DNA of 64,000 nt from an uncultured Porphyromonadaceae bacterium (GTDB lineage Bacteria > Bacteroidota > Bacteroidia > Bacteroidales > Muribaculaceae). Under the pieces are notes generated by a model that saw only the letters and a program-made list of their open reading frames with translations, was not told the DNA's origin and made no database searches. The DNA lies in contig CABUPJ010000011.1 of the NCBI GenBank assembly GCA_902493335.1, positions 1-64,000 of the forward strand. The letters run 5' to 3'. Every line of letters starts with the position of its first letter. Position 1 is the stretch's first letter. Position numbers and translations under genes: made by a program. Shown piece by piece: positions 53,282 to 62,105 of this stretch.

Positions 53282-56200
53282 TTATTTGCCGAGCTTAACT
53301 TTCACTGTTTTCGTTCCCTGACGGATTATATAAATGCCTGCAGGCAACTTAACTTCGTCCTTCGTCCCTTCATAAACCTTTATGCCATTGATATCATAGA
53401 CTGTAATATTGCCTGTATAATCAATAATAATTTCTTCAAGACCGTCTACTTCAAGATTTTCATCAATGCTGAGGAATTTAGTCCAGTTCTTGTCAATCCA
53501 GTAGTCGACGGTCGCGCCGGTCGGCACATGGAGCTTGGCTGTCTGTTCGGTCCTTTCGCCGAATGTACTTTCTTTTATAGCCGGAGGGGTTGTATTGAGC
53601 GAATATACATCTTTGATATTCACGCACGAAATAAATGTTTCTTCTCCTATGGTTTTCATAGTGGATGGAAGACGCACGGTTTCAATGGCCGGACTGCCGT
53701 AAAACGCATAGTTGCTTATAGCTTCAACGCCCTCAGGTATATCGATAAACGTTAAAGGTCTGCCGTCTATATAAAGGTCTCCACCGTATTGCAACGGACT
53801 CGACATCACGCTGGCAAAATCAACTTTACACCACGACGCCAAATCGGTTATATTGACTCTCGACAACTGAAAGCAGTTGCCGAATGCGTCTTTACCTATA
53901 CTTAATTTGGTCGGACTTAGCGAAACCGACTTCAGACTTTGGCAATTCATAAATGCCGACTCGCCTATCTTGGTGACAGTCGATGGTATCGTGAGCGAAT
54001 AAAGCGGACAGCAGTCGAAAGCCGATTTACCGATAGTTGTCAGACCTTCAGGCAGAAAAATCTCTGTCAGGTTTGTGCATCCGCTGAATGTCTCTCCGTT
54101 AATCGCATTTAGCGATTGCGGTAGGCCGATTTTCTGGAGATTTGAGCAATTCTTAAATGTGCATGAGGATATTGAAGTCACCGAGTTCGGCATATTGACC
54201 GACCTGAGATTCGTGCAACCCTCAAACGCCGAAGCATGAATTTCGCTGACTGAAGCCGGGATTGTGACTTCGGTCAGCGCCGTGCAGTTCATAAATTCTT
54301 CGCGTCCGATTACAGTGACTTTATCACCAATTTCGACCTTTTTCAAATTACTTTGGTCACTGAACAGGCCATAGACGTTATTCTCTGCAATACTGCGTCC
54401 CATATAAGCCGATTCCAATGGGCAAGAATCAAACAAATAAGTATTTCCACCATATGCCCCAGGCATCTTTGTCAGACTGAGGACATTTTCGCTGTCTTCG
54501 ATTACTACCTCCCTGATGCCGTTACAACCGCCCAAAGCGGAGTCATCAAATTCCATTACTGATGCCGGTATAGTGAAGCGCGTAAGACTCTTGCAATCCG
54601 TGAAGGCACACCAGCCGATGGTCGTAATATTAGCGGGCAGCGTGAAATCAGTCAGACTTGAACACCCCTTAAACGCCTCTTCTCCAATTTCTTCAAGAGA
54701 ATCGCCGAACGTGATCTTTTGCAACTGCGTACAACCCTCGAAAGCTGACGCGCCTATAGATTTAACCGAATTCGGTATATTCACGGATGACAGGGATGTA
54801 CAGTCTTTAAAGCCCTGGTAATCAATAAAAGTGACCATCGGACCTATTGTGAGTTCCTTTAAACTACATTGGCCGGTGAAGGTCGAACAAGAGCCCAAAG
54901 CAGTATGTGCGTTTGATATATTGCGCCCCATATATAAGGTTTCTAAAGTCTGCTCTGAGAACCAGGAATAATGAATATAAGGATTTTCCAATTGATAAGG
55001 ATTGGGTAGCTTGACAGTCTTTTCGCCGTCTTCAAAATACATTCCTTTTAGCCTGGAATATTGCCCGAAATAAGCATCCATATAGATGACGTTCTTTCCG
55101 ACATAAAGCCATATCAGAGAAGTATGTTTTGAAAAGGCCCCTTGGCTGATCGTCTCCAGCGACTCAGGCAGATAAAGCACCTCAATAGTATTATTGAAGA
55201 ACGAATATGCCCCTAAGGTATTGGCCTTTGTCACATTTTTCTCATAGTATTCCGTACCTCCGGCGACGATGTTAGCATTGCGTAGGTCAAGATATTTCAG
55301 CGCGTTCATGCGGTTAATGACCAGGAAATCGGTGCCGTTGATGTCTCCATTGATTTTAAGAGCCTCAATTTTTTCTACGTTATCAATGCCGATTTGGGCT
55401 GCAAGAGTTCCGGCCTGCGGGAGTGTAACTTCTCTTGTGGTCGTGACATTCGACGAAGATCCGTAACCGTCGAATTTATTGTGGCTCCAGTCTGTCTGCG
55501 GGACGAAGATATAGCCGGTGTCAGACCTCAGCTGATCGGTGACAATCTTACCGATATGCCGCACACACAAAACGTCACCGGCCACTCTTGCCGATGTCTC
55601 ATGTTTGGGCCATATGTGCATACAGCCCTCAGTGAGCAGACACCCGTCAACTTTAATATTTGAGTCTGACTCTCCGATTACATAAGACCCTTTACCTGTT
55701 TCAAAAGTGATGTCGTTAAAGTAAAGCATTTCAGACTCACTGAATCCGCTTAAATCATCTGTTTTCACGGTCAATGGATTGGATCGCCAAAAGCCACTGC
55801 CTCGGATTCCGCTGATATCCAACGAATGAGCGGTTATAGTCATCGCTTGACTACATCCCCACCAGCTATATTCGCCACTAAAAGCTTCTTTACCAATAGT
55901 CGCGACCGATTCGCCTAATGTCAGTGAAGTCAGTGGACAATTATAGAAAGTACGACCTTCTATATCAGTCACTGAATTGCCAATGGTCACACTTCCCAGA
56001 CCTCTGCAGTCATAGAACGCATAACTCCCGATTTTAACTACAGAATTAGGTATAACGACCGATTTAAGTTTGGTTGCATTCCAAAAGGCACAATAACCAA
56101 TGGCGGCAACAGTGTATTCATCCTCGCCGTCTGACACTTTGTCAGGAATTATTAAATCTCCACTGATATCTTGCCCGGTTTTTCCCAAATGGCCGGCCTT

Positions 56201-56335
56201 AATTTCACAGGTTTTGTCTTTCTCGCTGATTACGGTGTACCAAAGTGTTTGTCCAAGATATGTATAGGAAAACTCTTGTGCAAATGACGGTAGACAAATA
56301 AGAATGGTAATAAGGAGTAGCAGATGTTTTTTCAT
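53282..56335 (-). CDS. BspA-type leucine-rich-repeat surface protein with T9SS-like C-terminal domain
   Basis: The 1017-residue protein has a signal peptide (MKKHLLLLITILICLPSFAQ) and then about two dozen LRR_5/BspA repeats of the kind LTSIGxxAFxGCxxLxxVxIPxSV, for example LSSVNIPNSVKSIGASAFEGC and LTEVTIPASVSEIHASAFEGC. BspA-like proteins of oral and gut bacteria sit on the surface and bind host or bacterial partners. The last about 70 residues (ITVYDINGIKVYEG...LPAGIYIIRQG) resemble a type A T9SS sorting domain. The ATG at 56335 is chosen because it gives the signal peptide and follows a strong promoter; the frame is open further upstream. Confidence is high for class, low for ligand. Confidence 0.9.
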   Translation of the reverse strand: MKKHLLLLITILICLPSFAQEFSYTYLGQTLWYTVISEKDKTCEIKAGHLGKTGQDISGDLIIPDKVSDGEDEYTVAAIGYCAFWNATKLKSVVIPNSVVKIGSYAFYDCRGLGSVTIGNSVTDIEGRTFYNCPLTSLTLGESVATIGKEAFSGEYSWWGCSQAMTITAHSLDISGIRGSGFWRSNPLTVKTDDLSGFSESEMLYFNDITFETGKGSYVIGESDSNIKVDGCLLTEGCMHIWPKHETSARVAGDVLCVRHIGKIVTDQLRSDTGYIFVPQTDWSHNKFDGYGSSSNVTTTREVTLPQAGTLAAQIGIDNVEKIEALKINGDINGTDFLVINRMNALKYLDLRNANIVAGGTEYYEKNVTKANTLGAYSFFNNTIEVLYLPESLETISQGAFSKHTSLIWLYVGKNVIYMDAYFGQYSRLKGMYFEDGEKTVKLPNPYQLENPYIHYSWFSEQTLETLYMGRNISNAHTALGSCSTFTGQCSLKELTIGPMVTFIDYQGFKDCTSLSSVNIPNSVKSIGASAFEGCTQLQKITFGDSLEEIGEEAFKGCSSLTDFTLPANITTIGWCAFTDCKSLTRFTIPASVMEFDDSALGGCNGIREVVIEDSENVLSLTKMPGAYGGNTYLFDSCPLESAYMGRSIAENNVYGLFSDQSNLKKVEIGDKVTVIGREEFMNCTALTEVTIPASVSEIHASAFEGCTNLRSVNMPNSVTSISSCTFKNCSNLQKIGLPQSLNAINGETFSGCTNLTEIFLPEGLTTIGKSAFDCCPLYSLTIPSTVTKIGESAFMNCQSLKSVSLSPTKLSIGKDAFGNCFQLSRVNITDLASWCKVDFASVMSSPLQYGGDLYIDGRPLTFIDIPEGVEAISNYAFYGSPAIETVRLPSTMKTIGEETFISCVNIKDVYSLNTTPPAIKESTFGERTEQTAKLHVPTGATVDYWIDKNWTKFLSIDENLEVDGLEEIIIDYTGNITVYDINGIKVYEGTKDEVKLPAGIYIIRQGTKTVKVKLGK

Positions 56336-56361
56336 GGAATTATAACGGATGGTTCTTTTTA

Positions 56362-56392
56362 CAAATTTACAAACAATTTCTCGTATGTCAAA
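56362..56392 (-). promoter_or_regulatory. Promoter of the LRR protein gene
   Basis: On the minus strand TTTG (56389-56392) is followed after 19 nt by TAAATTTG (56362-56369), a full match to the Bacteroidetes consensus. The region is divergent with pncB. Confidence 0.75.
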
Positions 56393-56450
56393 ATAAGTCA
56401 AACAATAAAGCGTGCTCGATGGTTTTATTACAAAAAGAACATCCATCCTT

Positions 56451-57662
56451 ATGCGACAGATCATAACCCACTTCACCGACGACGATTTATATAAATTCAC
56501 CATGTGTTGCGCTGTCATCGACAACTATCCCCGCACACAGGTCAGATATAAGTTCTATGACCGCAACGACACAGTCTACCCGCCTGGATTCGCCGACGAG
56601 CTAAGACGGCAGATCGCCATGCTCGAGAGCGTCGTCATCACCGGTGAAGAGATTGAGTTCATGCGTCGCCGCTGCAGCTACATACCCTCGTGGTTCTATC
56701 GTTTTCTCAGGGGATTCCGCTATGACAGACGTCTCGTCACAGTCAGTCAGGACGACGAAGGCCACCTGCATGTCAGTTTCGAGGGTGCATGGTGCGACAC
56801 CATACTGCTCGAAGTCAAAGTGCTCGCCATAATATCCGAGCTGTATTATATGATGACCGGCCGGACACATCTGCTCGACTACAGCCGATACTACACGCAT
56901 ACATACGACAAAGGACAGCGCCTCATCGATGCCGGATGCGTCTTCAGCGACTTCGGCACACGCCGCCGCGCATCGTTCGAAGCCCAGGATACCGTCGTCA
57001 GAGCCATGGCAGACTGCAGCAAAGCGACCGGCGGCCCCGGAGTCTTCGTCGGCACGAGCAACGTCTACTTCGCCATGAAATACGACCTCACTCCCGTCGG
57101 CACGATGGCACATGAACTTATCTGCGCCATTGCCGGCATGTACGGGCCTCAGATGGCAAACTATCTGGCGATGAAAGTTTGGGCCATGACCTATCGCGGC
57201 GCTCTCGGCACCTTCCTTTATGACACCTACGGCTGGCGCATTTTCAGCCTCAACTTCTCTGAAGACTATGCCAACATGTTCAAGGGCCTGCGTGTCGACA
57301 GCGGCGACAACCGCGAGCAGCTCGACCTCATCGTAAAAAAATACCGGTCGCTCAACATCGACCCGGCGACAAAACAGATTGTTTTCAGCAACGGTCTCAC
57401 CACCGACGAGGCCATCGCCCTCCAGCGATATGCCGCCGGCCGATGCATTCCTTCGTTCGGCATCGGCACACATTTCACCAACGACTTCCCCGGCATCACG
57501 CCGATGAATATCGTCATCAAACTCCTGGCCGTCAAAATCACCGAATCATGGCCTTTCTATTGCGAGACCTGCAAACTCAGCGAAGACCGGGGCAAATACT
57601 CCGGCGACGAGGCCACAGTCAGACGCTTCACCGAAGCGCTGCACATAAATCATCAGTTATAA
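56451..57662 (+). CDS. pncB: Nicotinate phosphoribosyltransferase
   Basis: It makes nicotinate mononucleotide from nicotinate and PRPP, salvaging niacin into the pathway that NadE (1877-3805) completes. The 403-residue protein shows DDDLYKFTMCCAVI near the start, RVDSGDNREQLDLIVKKYR, FSNGLTTDEAIAL and SFGIGTHFTNDFPGITPMNIVIKL, as in the PncB family. The ATG at 56451 is chosen over an in-frame GTG at 56412 because family members begin shortly before the DLYKFTM segment. A K+ channel-like gene follows after 10 nt. Confidence 0.95.
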   Translation: MRQIITHFTDDDLYKFTMCCAVIDNYPRTQVRYKFYDRNDTVYPPGFADELRRQIAMLESVVITGEEIEFMRRRCSYIPSWFYRFLRGFRYDRRLVTVSQDDEGHLHVSFEGAWCDTILLEVKVLAIISELYYMMTGRTHLLDYSRYYTHTYDKGQRLIDAGCVFSDFGTRRRASFEAQDTVVRAMADCSKATGGPGVFVGTSNVYFAMKYDLTPVGTMAHELICAIAGMYGPQMANYLAMKVWAMTYRGALGTFLYDTYGWRIFSLNFSEDYANMFKGLRVDSGDNREQLDLIVKKYRSLNIDPATKQIVFSNGLTTDEAIALQRYAAGRCIPSFGIGTHFTNDFPGITPMNIVIKLLAVKITESWPFYCETCKLSEDRGKYSGDEATVRRFTEALHINHQL

Positions 57663-57672
57663 GCGTTTAAAC

Positions 57673-58410
57673 ATGAGTGCCCTATTTTCTTCTTCATCAC
57701 AAAACGGCCATAAAGACAAGAACTACCTGCTCGGGCTGGCCAACCTCATAGTGCTCGTACTCTCGGTCCTTCTTATCGTATGGATCTCAATTGACACATT
57801 CAAACGTGTCAACGTGCTTGAAAACCATGCCTACATGACATTCCAGTTCTGGGTCTGCGTTTTCTTCATACTCGATTTCTTTGTCGGTCTCTATTATGCC
57901 GCCGACCGATGGCGTTTCTTCCGCCACCGCATTATCTTTTTGCTCTTGTCGATACCCTATCTCAATATAATCAACCTGCTGGATATAAAGCTGAGCTACG
58001 ACGCTCTCTATTTCATACGCTTCATCCCTTTGGCCCGCGGTGCGCTGGCGCTGTCTATTGTCATCGGCTATCTGTCGTCAAACGCTGTCACCAGCCTCTT
58101 TATGAGTTACCTCTCGATAATGTTGCTCGTCGGCTATTTCTGCTCGCTGATTTTCTATCAGCGCGAAGCCGGCGTCAATCCCGAGGTCAATACCTACTGG
58201 ACCGCCCTGTGGTGGTCGGCCATGAACATGTCTACCGTCGGCTGTGACATATCTCCCGTGACAGTCGCCGGCAAGATAGTCGCCGTTGTCCTGCCGGTGT
58301 CCGGCATGGTCATCTTCCCGCTGTTTACAGTCTACCTCACCGACTATGTCACGCGCGCCGTGAAAAGAACCAAAGAACGCTCCTCAACCGACAACTCAGC
58401 CGACATCTGA
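57673..58410 (+). CDS. Voltage-gated-like potassium channel protein with altered filter
   Basis: The 245-residue protein has about six hydrophobic segments. A cytoplasmic N-terminus precedes S1 (about 18-42); an S4-like segment has few charges (FIRFIPLARGALAL, 114-127); and the pore region (about 175-215) carries the filter-like sequence MSTVGCDISP. In K+ channels the filter is TVGYG; here it is TVGCD (188-192). A short C-terminal tail has no RCK domain. Because the filter aromatic is replaced by Cys, selectivity may be altered. It is probably co-transcribed with pncB. Confidence 0.75.
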   Translation: MSALFSSSSQNGHKDKNYLLGLANLIVLVLSVLLIVWISIDTFKRVNVLENHAYMTFQFWVCVFFILDFFVGLYYAADRWRFFRHRIIFLLLSIPYLNIINLLDIKLSYDALYFIRFIPLARGALALSIVIGYLSSNAVTSLFMSYLSIMLLVGYFCSLIFYQREAGVNPEVNTYWTALWWSAMNMSTVGCDISPVTVAGKIVAVVLPVSGMVIFPLFTVYLTDYVTRAVKRTKERSSTDNSADI

Positions 58411-58421
58411 CCGACGCCCGC

Positions 58422-59231
58422 TCACTCTATCACAACTCTGTCACCGTCACGAGGCACATAAACATTCCCGCCATAACGCTCCTTTGCCTCTTCTCGATAT
58501 CGTGACTCCCGGTCTTCGATATTATGATCCTCGCAATGATATAACAGTAGATTGGCAATGTTACAGCCTGCTGCCACTGCAGCTACATCCCTGACGGTCA
58601 GGTGATGTTTCTCGTATGGCTTGAATATCTCGCGGTCGGCATAACTGCAGAACGCCCCGCACATCAGCCAGTCCGTCCCCTCGGCCTCCGCCATGTTACG
58701 CTCGGTGAGCGACTCGTCGCCGAGGCAGACTATCGTCATGCCCGATTCGAGTGTCATCCTGAAGCCTGTCTGACGCACTCCCTCTGAGCGGCAGTCGAAG
58801 AAGCCGACGCGGGCGCCGGGAAGCGTGATCTCAGACACCTCGTCCGTATTGTGGAAATCAATCAGGTCGCCGATCATCCTGTAATGAGATTCAAGTAGCG
58901 TCAGGCGGCAGATTGCGTCGATTGCACCGATTACGTCGCTGTTGCCGTAGATATTCATTCGGCCTTCATAGCCGCTCCAACGCGCCAGATTGATCACACT
59001 GCGTATAATCCATACAACACCGAGTATATGGTCGGTGTGGGTGTGCGTTACAAACAGATGCCGTATATCGGCCACCTGAAAGTCCGCGTCTCTGAGCCGG
59101 CCGAGGATACCGTTACCGCCTCCGGCGTCGACCATCCAGACAAACCCGTCGGTCTTTATTACGAAACAAGTATTATAACTGCGGGCGGGGAAAGCACTCC
59201 CAGTACCAAGCATTATCAATTCAGCGCTCAT
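58422..59231 (-). CDS. MBL-fold hydrolase, RNase Z-like
   Basis: The 269-residue protein has the metallo-beta-lactamase motif HTHTDH (about residues 62-67, in LFVTHTHTDHILG), a second metal residue set with GDES and a late His in LLYHCEDHN. The starting strand LIMLGTGSAFPARSYNTCFVI is typical of the RNase Z/ElaC group, but the flexible exosite arm of tRNase Z is not evident and the protein is short, so tRNA 3' processing is only one option. Other substrates (phosphodiesters) are equally possible. Confidence 0.8.
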   Translation of the reverse strand: MSAELIMLGTGSAFPARSYNTCFVIKTDGFVWMVDAGGGNGILGRLRDADFQVADIRHLFVTHTHTDHILGVVWIIRSVINLARWSGYEGRMNIYGNSDVIGAIDAICRLTLLESHYRMIGDLIDFHNTDEVSEITLPGARVGFFDCRSEGVRQTGFRMTLESGMTIVCLGDESLTERNMAEAEGTDWLMCGAFCSYADREIFKPYEKHHLTVRDVAAVAAGCNIANLLLYHCEDHNIEDRESRYREEAKERYGGNVYVPRDGDRVVIE

Positions 59232-59256
59232 AATTTATCAGCTTCTTATTTTTTTG

Positions 59257-59264
59257 CAAAATTA
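59257..59264 (-). promoter_or_regulatory. Promoter -7 box for the MBL-fold gene
   Basis: The minus strand reads TAATTTTG, an exact match to TAnnTTTG, 25 nt before the ATG at 59231. The stretch 59265-59500 is AT-rich with no gene and no clear repeat. Confidence 0.5.
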
Positions 59265-59501
59265 GTCAAATCCACCCACAATCAGCGTGCGAAAGCCCTG
59301 TGTTTTTCATATTAATTCGAGCGCTCTCCACAATGTTAATTTTATTACATTTGTGTTACTATGCAGTTACCGCAGCAGTACCTTACAAGCATTGTAACAA
59401 TTATGTAACAGAATAAGCCGTTTTTATATTATTGTTTATCAATATATTAAAACTCATTTTAAGTCACCATTTCTAAATTAAACTTTATTAACTTTAAAAT
59501 A

Positions 59502-59531
59502 CTTGACAAAGCTGAATTCTTAGTAATTTTG
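59502..59531 (+). promoter_or_regulatory. Promoter for the ECF sigma factor gene
   Basis: CTTG (59502-59505) stands 18 nt before TAATTTTG (59524-59531). This gives a leader of about 70 nt to the ATG at 59605, which contains runs of A and no clear hairpin. Confidence 0.6.
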
Positions 59532-59604
59532 AATAGTCATCACAAAAAAACGACTCAATAACCAAAGAAAAAAGTCACAAAAACATAACCAAAATTCAAC
59601 TGAT

Positions 59605-60108
59605 ATGGGAACCTCGAAATTTCAAAACGATCTGATGAATCTGCAGAGCAACATGCTCAACTTCGCCTACATGTTAACGTCAAACCGTGACGACGCCTAC
59701 GACCTTCTGCAGGACACAACACTCAAGGTGCTCGACAACGAGAGCAAATATGCCGAGAACACAAACTTCAAGGGCTGGGTGTTCACCATCATGCGCAACA
59801 TCTTCATCAACAACTACCGCCGCACGGCCCGCGCCGCCACGATGATCGACACCACCGACAACCTCTATCACCTCAACCTCTCGCAGGACTCTGGCCTTGA
59901 ATCGCCCGAAGAGTCTTACGGAGCAAGCGAGATCGGCGCCGCCATCGAATCGTTCTCAGACGAATACCGCATCCCCTTCTCGATGCATGTCGCAGGCTAC
60001 AAATACAACGAGATCGCCGAACACATGAATCTCCCCCTCGGTACCGTCAAGAGCCGCATCTTCTTCGCTCGCAAGAAACTTCAGGAACGCTTCGCCGATT
60101 ATCGCTAA
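59605..60108 (+). CDS. ECF-type RNA polymerase sigma factor
   Basis: The 167-residue protein has sigma region 2 (about 10-75; DAYDLLQDTTLKVLDNESKY, NFKGWVFTIMRNIFINNYRR) and region 4 (about 110-160; IPFSMHVAGYKYNEIAEHMNLPLGTVKSRIFFARKKL). It directs RNA polymerase to alternative promoters. No anti-sigma factor (FecR-like or zinc-binding) gene follows; instead a terminator does, so the sigma factor is monocistronic. Regulation must come from elsewhere. Targets are unknown. Confidence 0.95.
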   Translation: MGTSKFQNDLMNLQSNMLNFAYMLTSNRDDAYDLLQDTTLKVLDNESKYAENTNFKGWVFTIMRNIFINNYRRTARAATMIDTTDNLYHLNLSQDSGLESPEESYGASEIGAAIESFSDEYRIPFSMHVAGYKYNEIAEHMNLPLGTVKSRIFFARKKLQERFADYR

Positions 60109-60162
60109 ACCGGCAGCCGCCAAACCATCTCGACAATAAGGTTTCCCAAAACACCTACTCCA

Positions 60163-60199
60163 ACGCGCGCCCAGCCCACTCGCCGGGCGTGTGTTTTTT
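60163..60199 (+). terminator. Rho-independent terminator after the sigma factor gene
   Basis: ACGCGCGCCC (60163-60172) pairs with GGGCGTGTGT (60185-60194), 10 bp with two G-T pairs and a 12-nt loop, followed by five Ts. Confidence 0.8.
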
Positions 60200-60254
60200 C
60201 CGCTTATTTTCTCGAAAAAACTGACCCACACCACATAATCTTACAAAAAAGTAT

Positions 60255-60262
60255 TAGCTTTG
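60255..60262 (+). promoter_or_regulatory. Promoter -7 box for the TIR-FGE gene
   Basis: TAGCTTTG is an exact TAnnTTTG match. It would give a leader of about 170 nt, unusually long for this window. No strong -33 is visible. The leader is strongly AT-rich and includes a possible short ORF at 60357-60413. Confidence 0.5.
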
Positions 60263-60356
60263 CATATTAATACCAATCATTCAAATAAAAAAACAAAACT
60301 AATCGAAAAAACTTCCATCGCTGACAAAACAAGCCGTTTTTAAGAGTTGCTGCAAC

Positions 60357-60413
60357 ATGAAAAAACAATTTAAAGCATCTAAGTTATTGAGCTACTTATG
60401 GTCTGCGATGTAA
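60357..60413 (+). CDS. Possible 18-residue leader ORF
   Basis: The frame encodes MKKQFKASKLLSYLWSAM and stops 27 nt ahead of the TIR-FGE ATG. A basic N-terminus followed by a short hydrophobic stretch could be a leader or small membrane peptide. It may equally be chance; there is no supporting signal. Confidence 0.2.
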   Translation: MKKQFKASKLLSYLWSAM

Positions 60414-60440
60414 TTTAGTAATTGATTCAATAAAAAGATT

Positions 60441-62075
60441 ATGACTTTCGACATTTTCATAAGTTACAAACGCAGAAGTGTCCAAATGGCAAATAACCTT
60501 TATTATCGATTGACCACGAGAGGTTATAGAGTATTTTTTGATTTGGACGAAATGCGTAATGATAGATTCGATGAACAAATATATAATTACATAAGAAACG
60601 CCAAAGATATTATAGTAATTCTCGAAAAAGAATCATTAAACGCAATATATGACGGAAGTTACAATGACGACTGGTTTTGCCGTGAAATAATATTCGCGTT
60701 AAAAGAAAAGAAAAATATAATACCTCTTCTTCTTGACGGATATGAAATGCCATCTGAAAAAGAATTTCCTGATGAATTAAAAGAATTCGCATATAAGAAT
60801 GCTCTTCCTTTTGGCGGATTAAATTATTTCGAAGAATATATCCATCAATTAGAATCTAAAAAATACTTATCCGCAGCACCTGTTGATAGAGATAATGGCA
60901 AAAGTGTTTTTAAATTTTTTTCAAAAGAGGATTGTAAAATATTTGAAAGCGGGAAGCTGATTGGTGAAATAAAAGGCCTCTCAGATGAGCCATTCTATTA
61001 CTTTGTACATAGAAAAGGAAAATATCGTTTTAAATCGATTAATAATTTTACCAATCACGAACTGATACAAACAATTTCGATTGATGAAGACACTGAAGAA
61101 ATAGTAGACCTGGAATGGCCGGAAAGAAAATTGGTCAGTCCCGAAAATCCGGATATCGACATTAATCCTGATGACGATTTTTTTGAGGTAAAGGTTGGGA
61201 ACTTTTCTTTCAAGATGATAAAAGTAGAAGGTGGTAAATTATCACTTGGCGCAACAGAAGAGCAAAAGCCATATGCAGATTCAAATGAATATCCTCCGCA
61301 TATTGCTGAATTAGAAACATATTACATCTCTGAATTCCCTATAACTCAAAACCTTTATGAGATAGTGATGGGATATAATAAATCTCGTTTCAAAGAAACG
61401 GATGAAACATTCAAAGAGGCCGGAATATTAAAAACCGACATATTATCCCGTGGTTTAAAACAGGGAGTAGCACTTGAATCAAACAAATATATCATGGGGT
61501 CTAGATTTGGTGTAGTAATAGGTGCTATTGCCGGAAACTTGATTAATGTTATTGGTAACGAATCTACCAAACGCGATAAACACGTATCCGATTATGCGAT
61601 GGCGTTTCATCTTCCTGTAGAAAAGGTTTCATTAACTGACGCCCAGGAATTCTGCAGACGCCTGTCTCAAATGACAAACTTAAAATTCTCGCTTCCCTCA
61701 GAAAGCGAATGGGAATACGCCGCCCGTGGAGGTAAAAAATCCAAAGGTTATATCTATGCCGGCAGTAACGATTTAACTAAAGTGGCATGGTTTAAAGATA
61801 ATAGTAATTGTAAAACACATCCGGTAGGATTAAACGAACCGAATGAACTTGGAATTTACGACATGAGTGGTAATGTATGGGAATGGACTGAAACCCGCGG
61901 ATATGCTTATGGCACCTGCAGTAACAATTTAAATGGAGATTATTATATCAGAAGAGGAGGATCTTGGTGGCATGAGGCAAATAACTGCAGGGTTTCCAAA
62001 CGCTATATGTCTGACAAGAACAAAAAAACATCCGGACTTGGATTTAGAATCGTATTAAGGGTAAACGAGCCATAA
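60441..62075 (+). CDS. TIR domain / FGE-sulfatase domain fusion with glycine-zipper insertion, candidate defence effector
   Basis: The 544-residue protein has three parts. Residues 1-about 140 are a TIR domain: FISYKRRS, VFFDLDEMRNDRFDEQI, and a helix with Trp78 and Glu82 (DDWFCREI), the position of the catalytic Glu in TIR NADases. Residues about 155-225 are a short beta domain like PEGA. Residues about 248-541 are an FGE-sulfatase (C-type lectin-like) domain: SLPSESEWEYAARGG, YDMSGNVWEWTE, RRGGSWW, GLGFRIVLR. Between the first and second FGE motifs sits an insert (about 318-388) with Gly353, 357, 361 and 365 in a GxxxG series inside a hydrophobic stretch, GSRFGVVIGAIAG. The Cys pair of true formylglycine enzymes is not aligned. 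Base composition is much more AT-rich than neighbours, indicating acquisition. PrsW gene starts 30 nt downstream. Confidence 0.85.
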   Translation: MTFDIFISYKRRSVQMANNLYYRLTTRGYRVFFDLDEMRNDRFDEQIYNYIRNAKDIIVILEKESLNAIYDGSYNDDWFCREIIFALKEKKNIIPLLLDGYEMPSEKEFPDELKEFAYKNALPFGGLNYFEEYIHQLESKKYLSAAPVDRDNGKSVFKFFSKEDCKIFESGKLIGEIKGLSDEPFYYFVHRKGKYRFKSINNFTNHELIQTISIDEDTEEIVDLEWPERKLVSPENPDIDINPDDDFFEVKVGNFSFKMIKVEGGKLSLGATEEQKPYADSNEYPPHIAELETYYISEFPITQNLYEIVMGYNKSRFKETDETFKEAGILKTDILSRGLKQGVALESNKYIMGSRFGVVIGAIAGNLINVIGNESTKRDKHVSDYAMAFHLPVEKVSLTDAQEFCRRLSQMTNLKFSLPSESEWEYAARGGKKSKGYIYAGSNDLTKVAWFKDNSNCKTHPVGLNEPNELGIYDMSGNVWEWTETRGYAYGTCSNNLNGDYYIRRGGSWWHEANNCRVSKRYMSDKNKKTSGLGFRIVLRVNEP

Positions 62076-62105
62076 CAATATACATAAAATAAAATACTGA
62101 TCCTT

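Noticed and set aside
56336..56524. A 63-residue N-terminal extension of the LRR protein
   Set aside because: It would cover the divergent promoter and the start of pncB and would bury the signal peptide.
61935..62060. A catalytic formylglycine-generating site in the FGE domain
   Set aside because: The only cysteine after RGGSWW (Cys516) falls at a position not equivalent to either active-site Cys of true FGE when the Arg and Gly-Phe-Arg motifs are lined up, so enzymatic FGly formation is unlikely.
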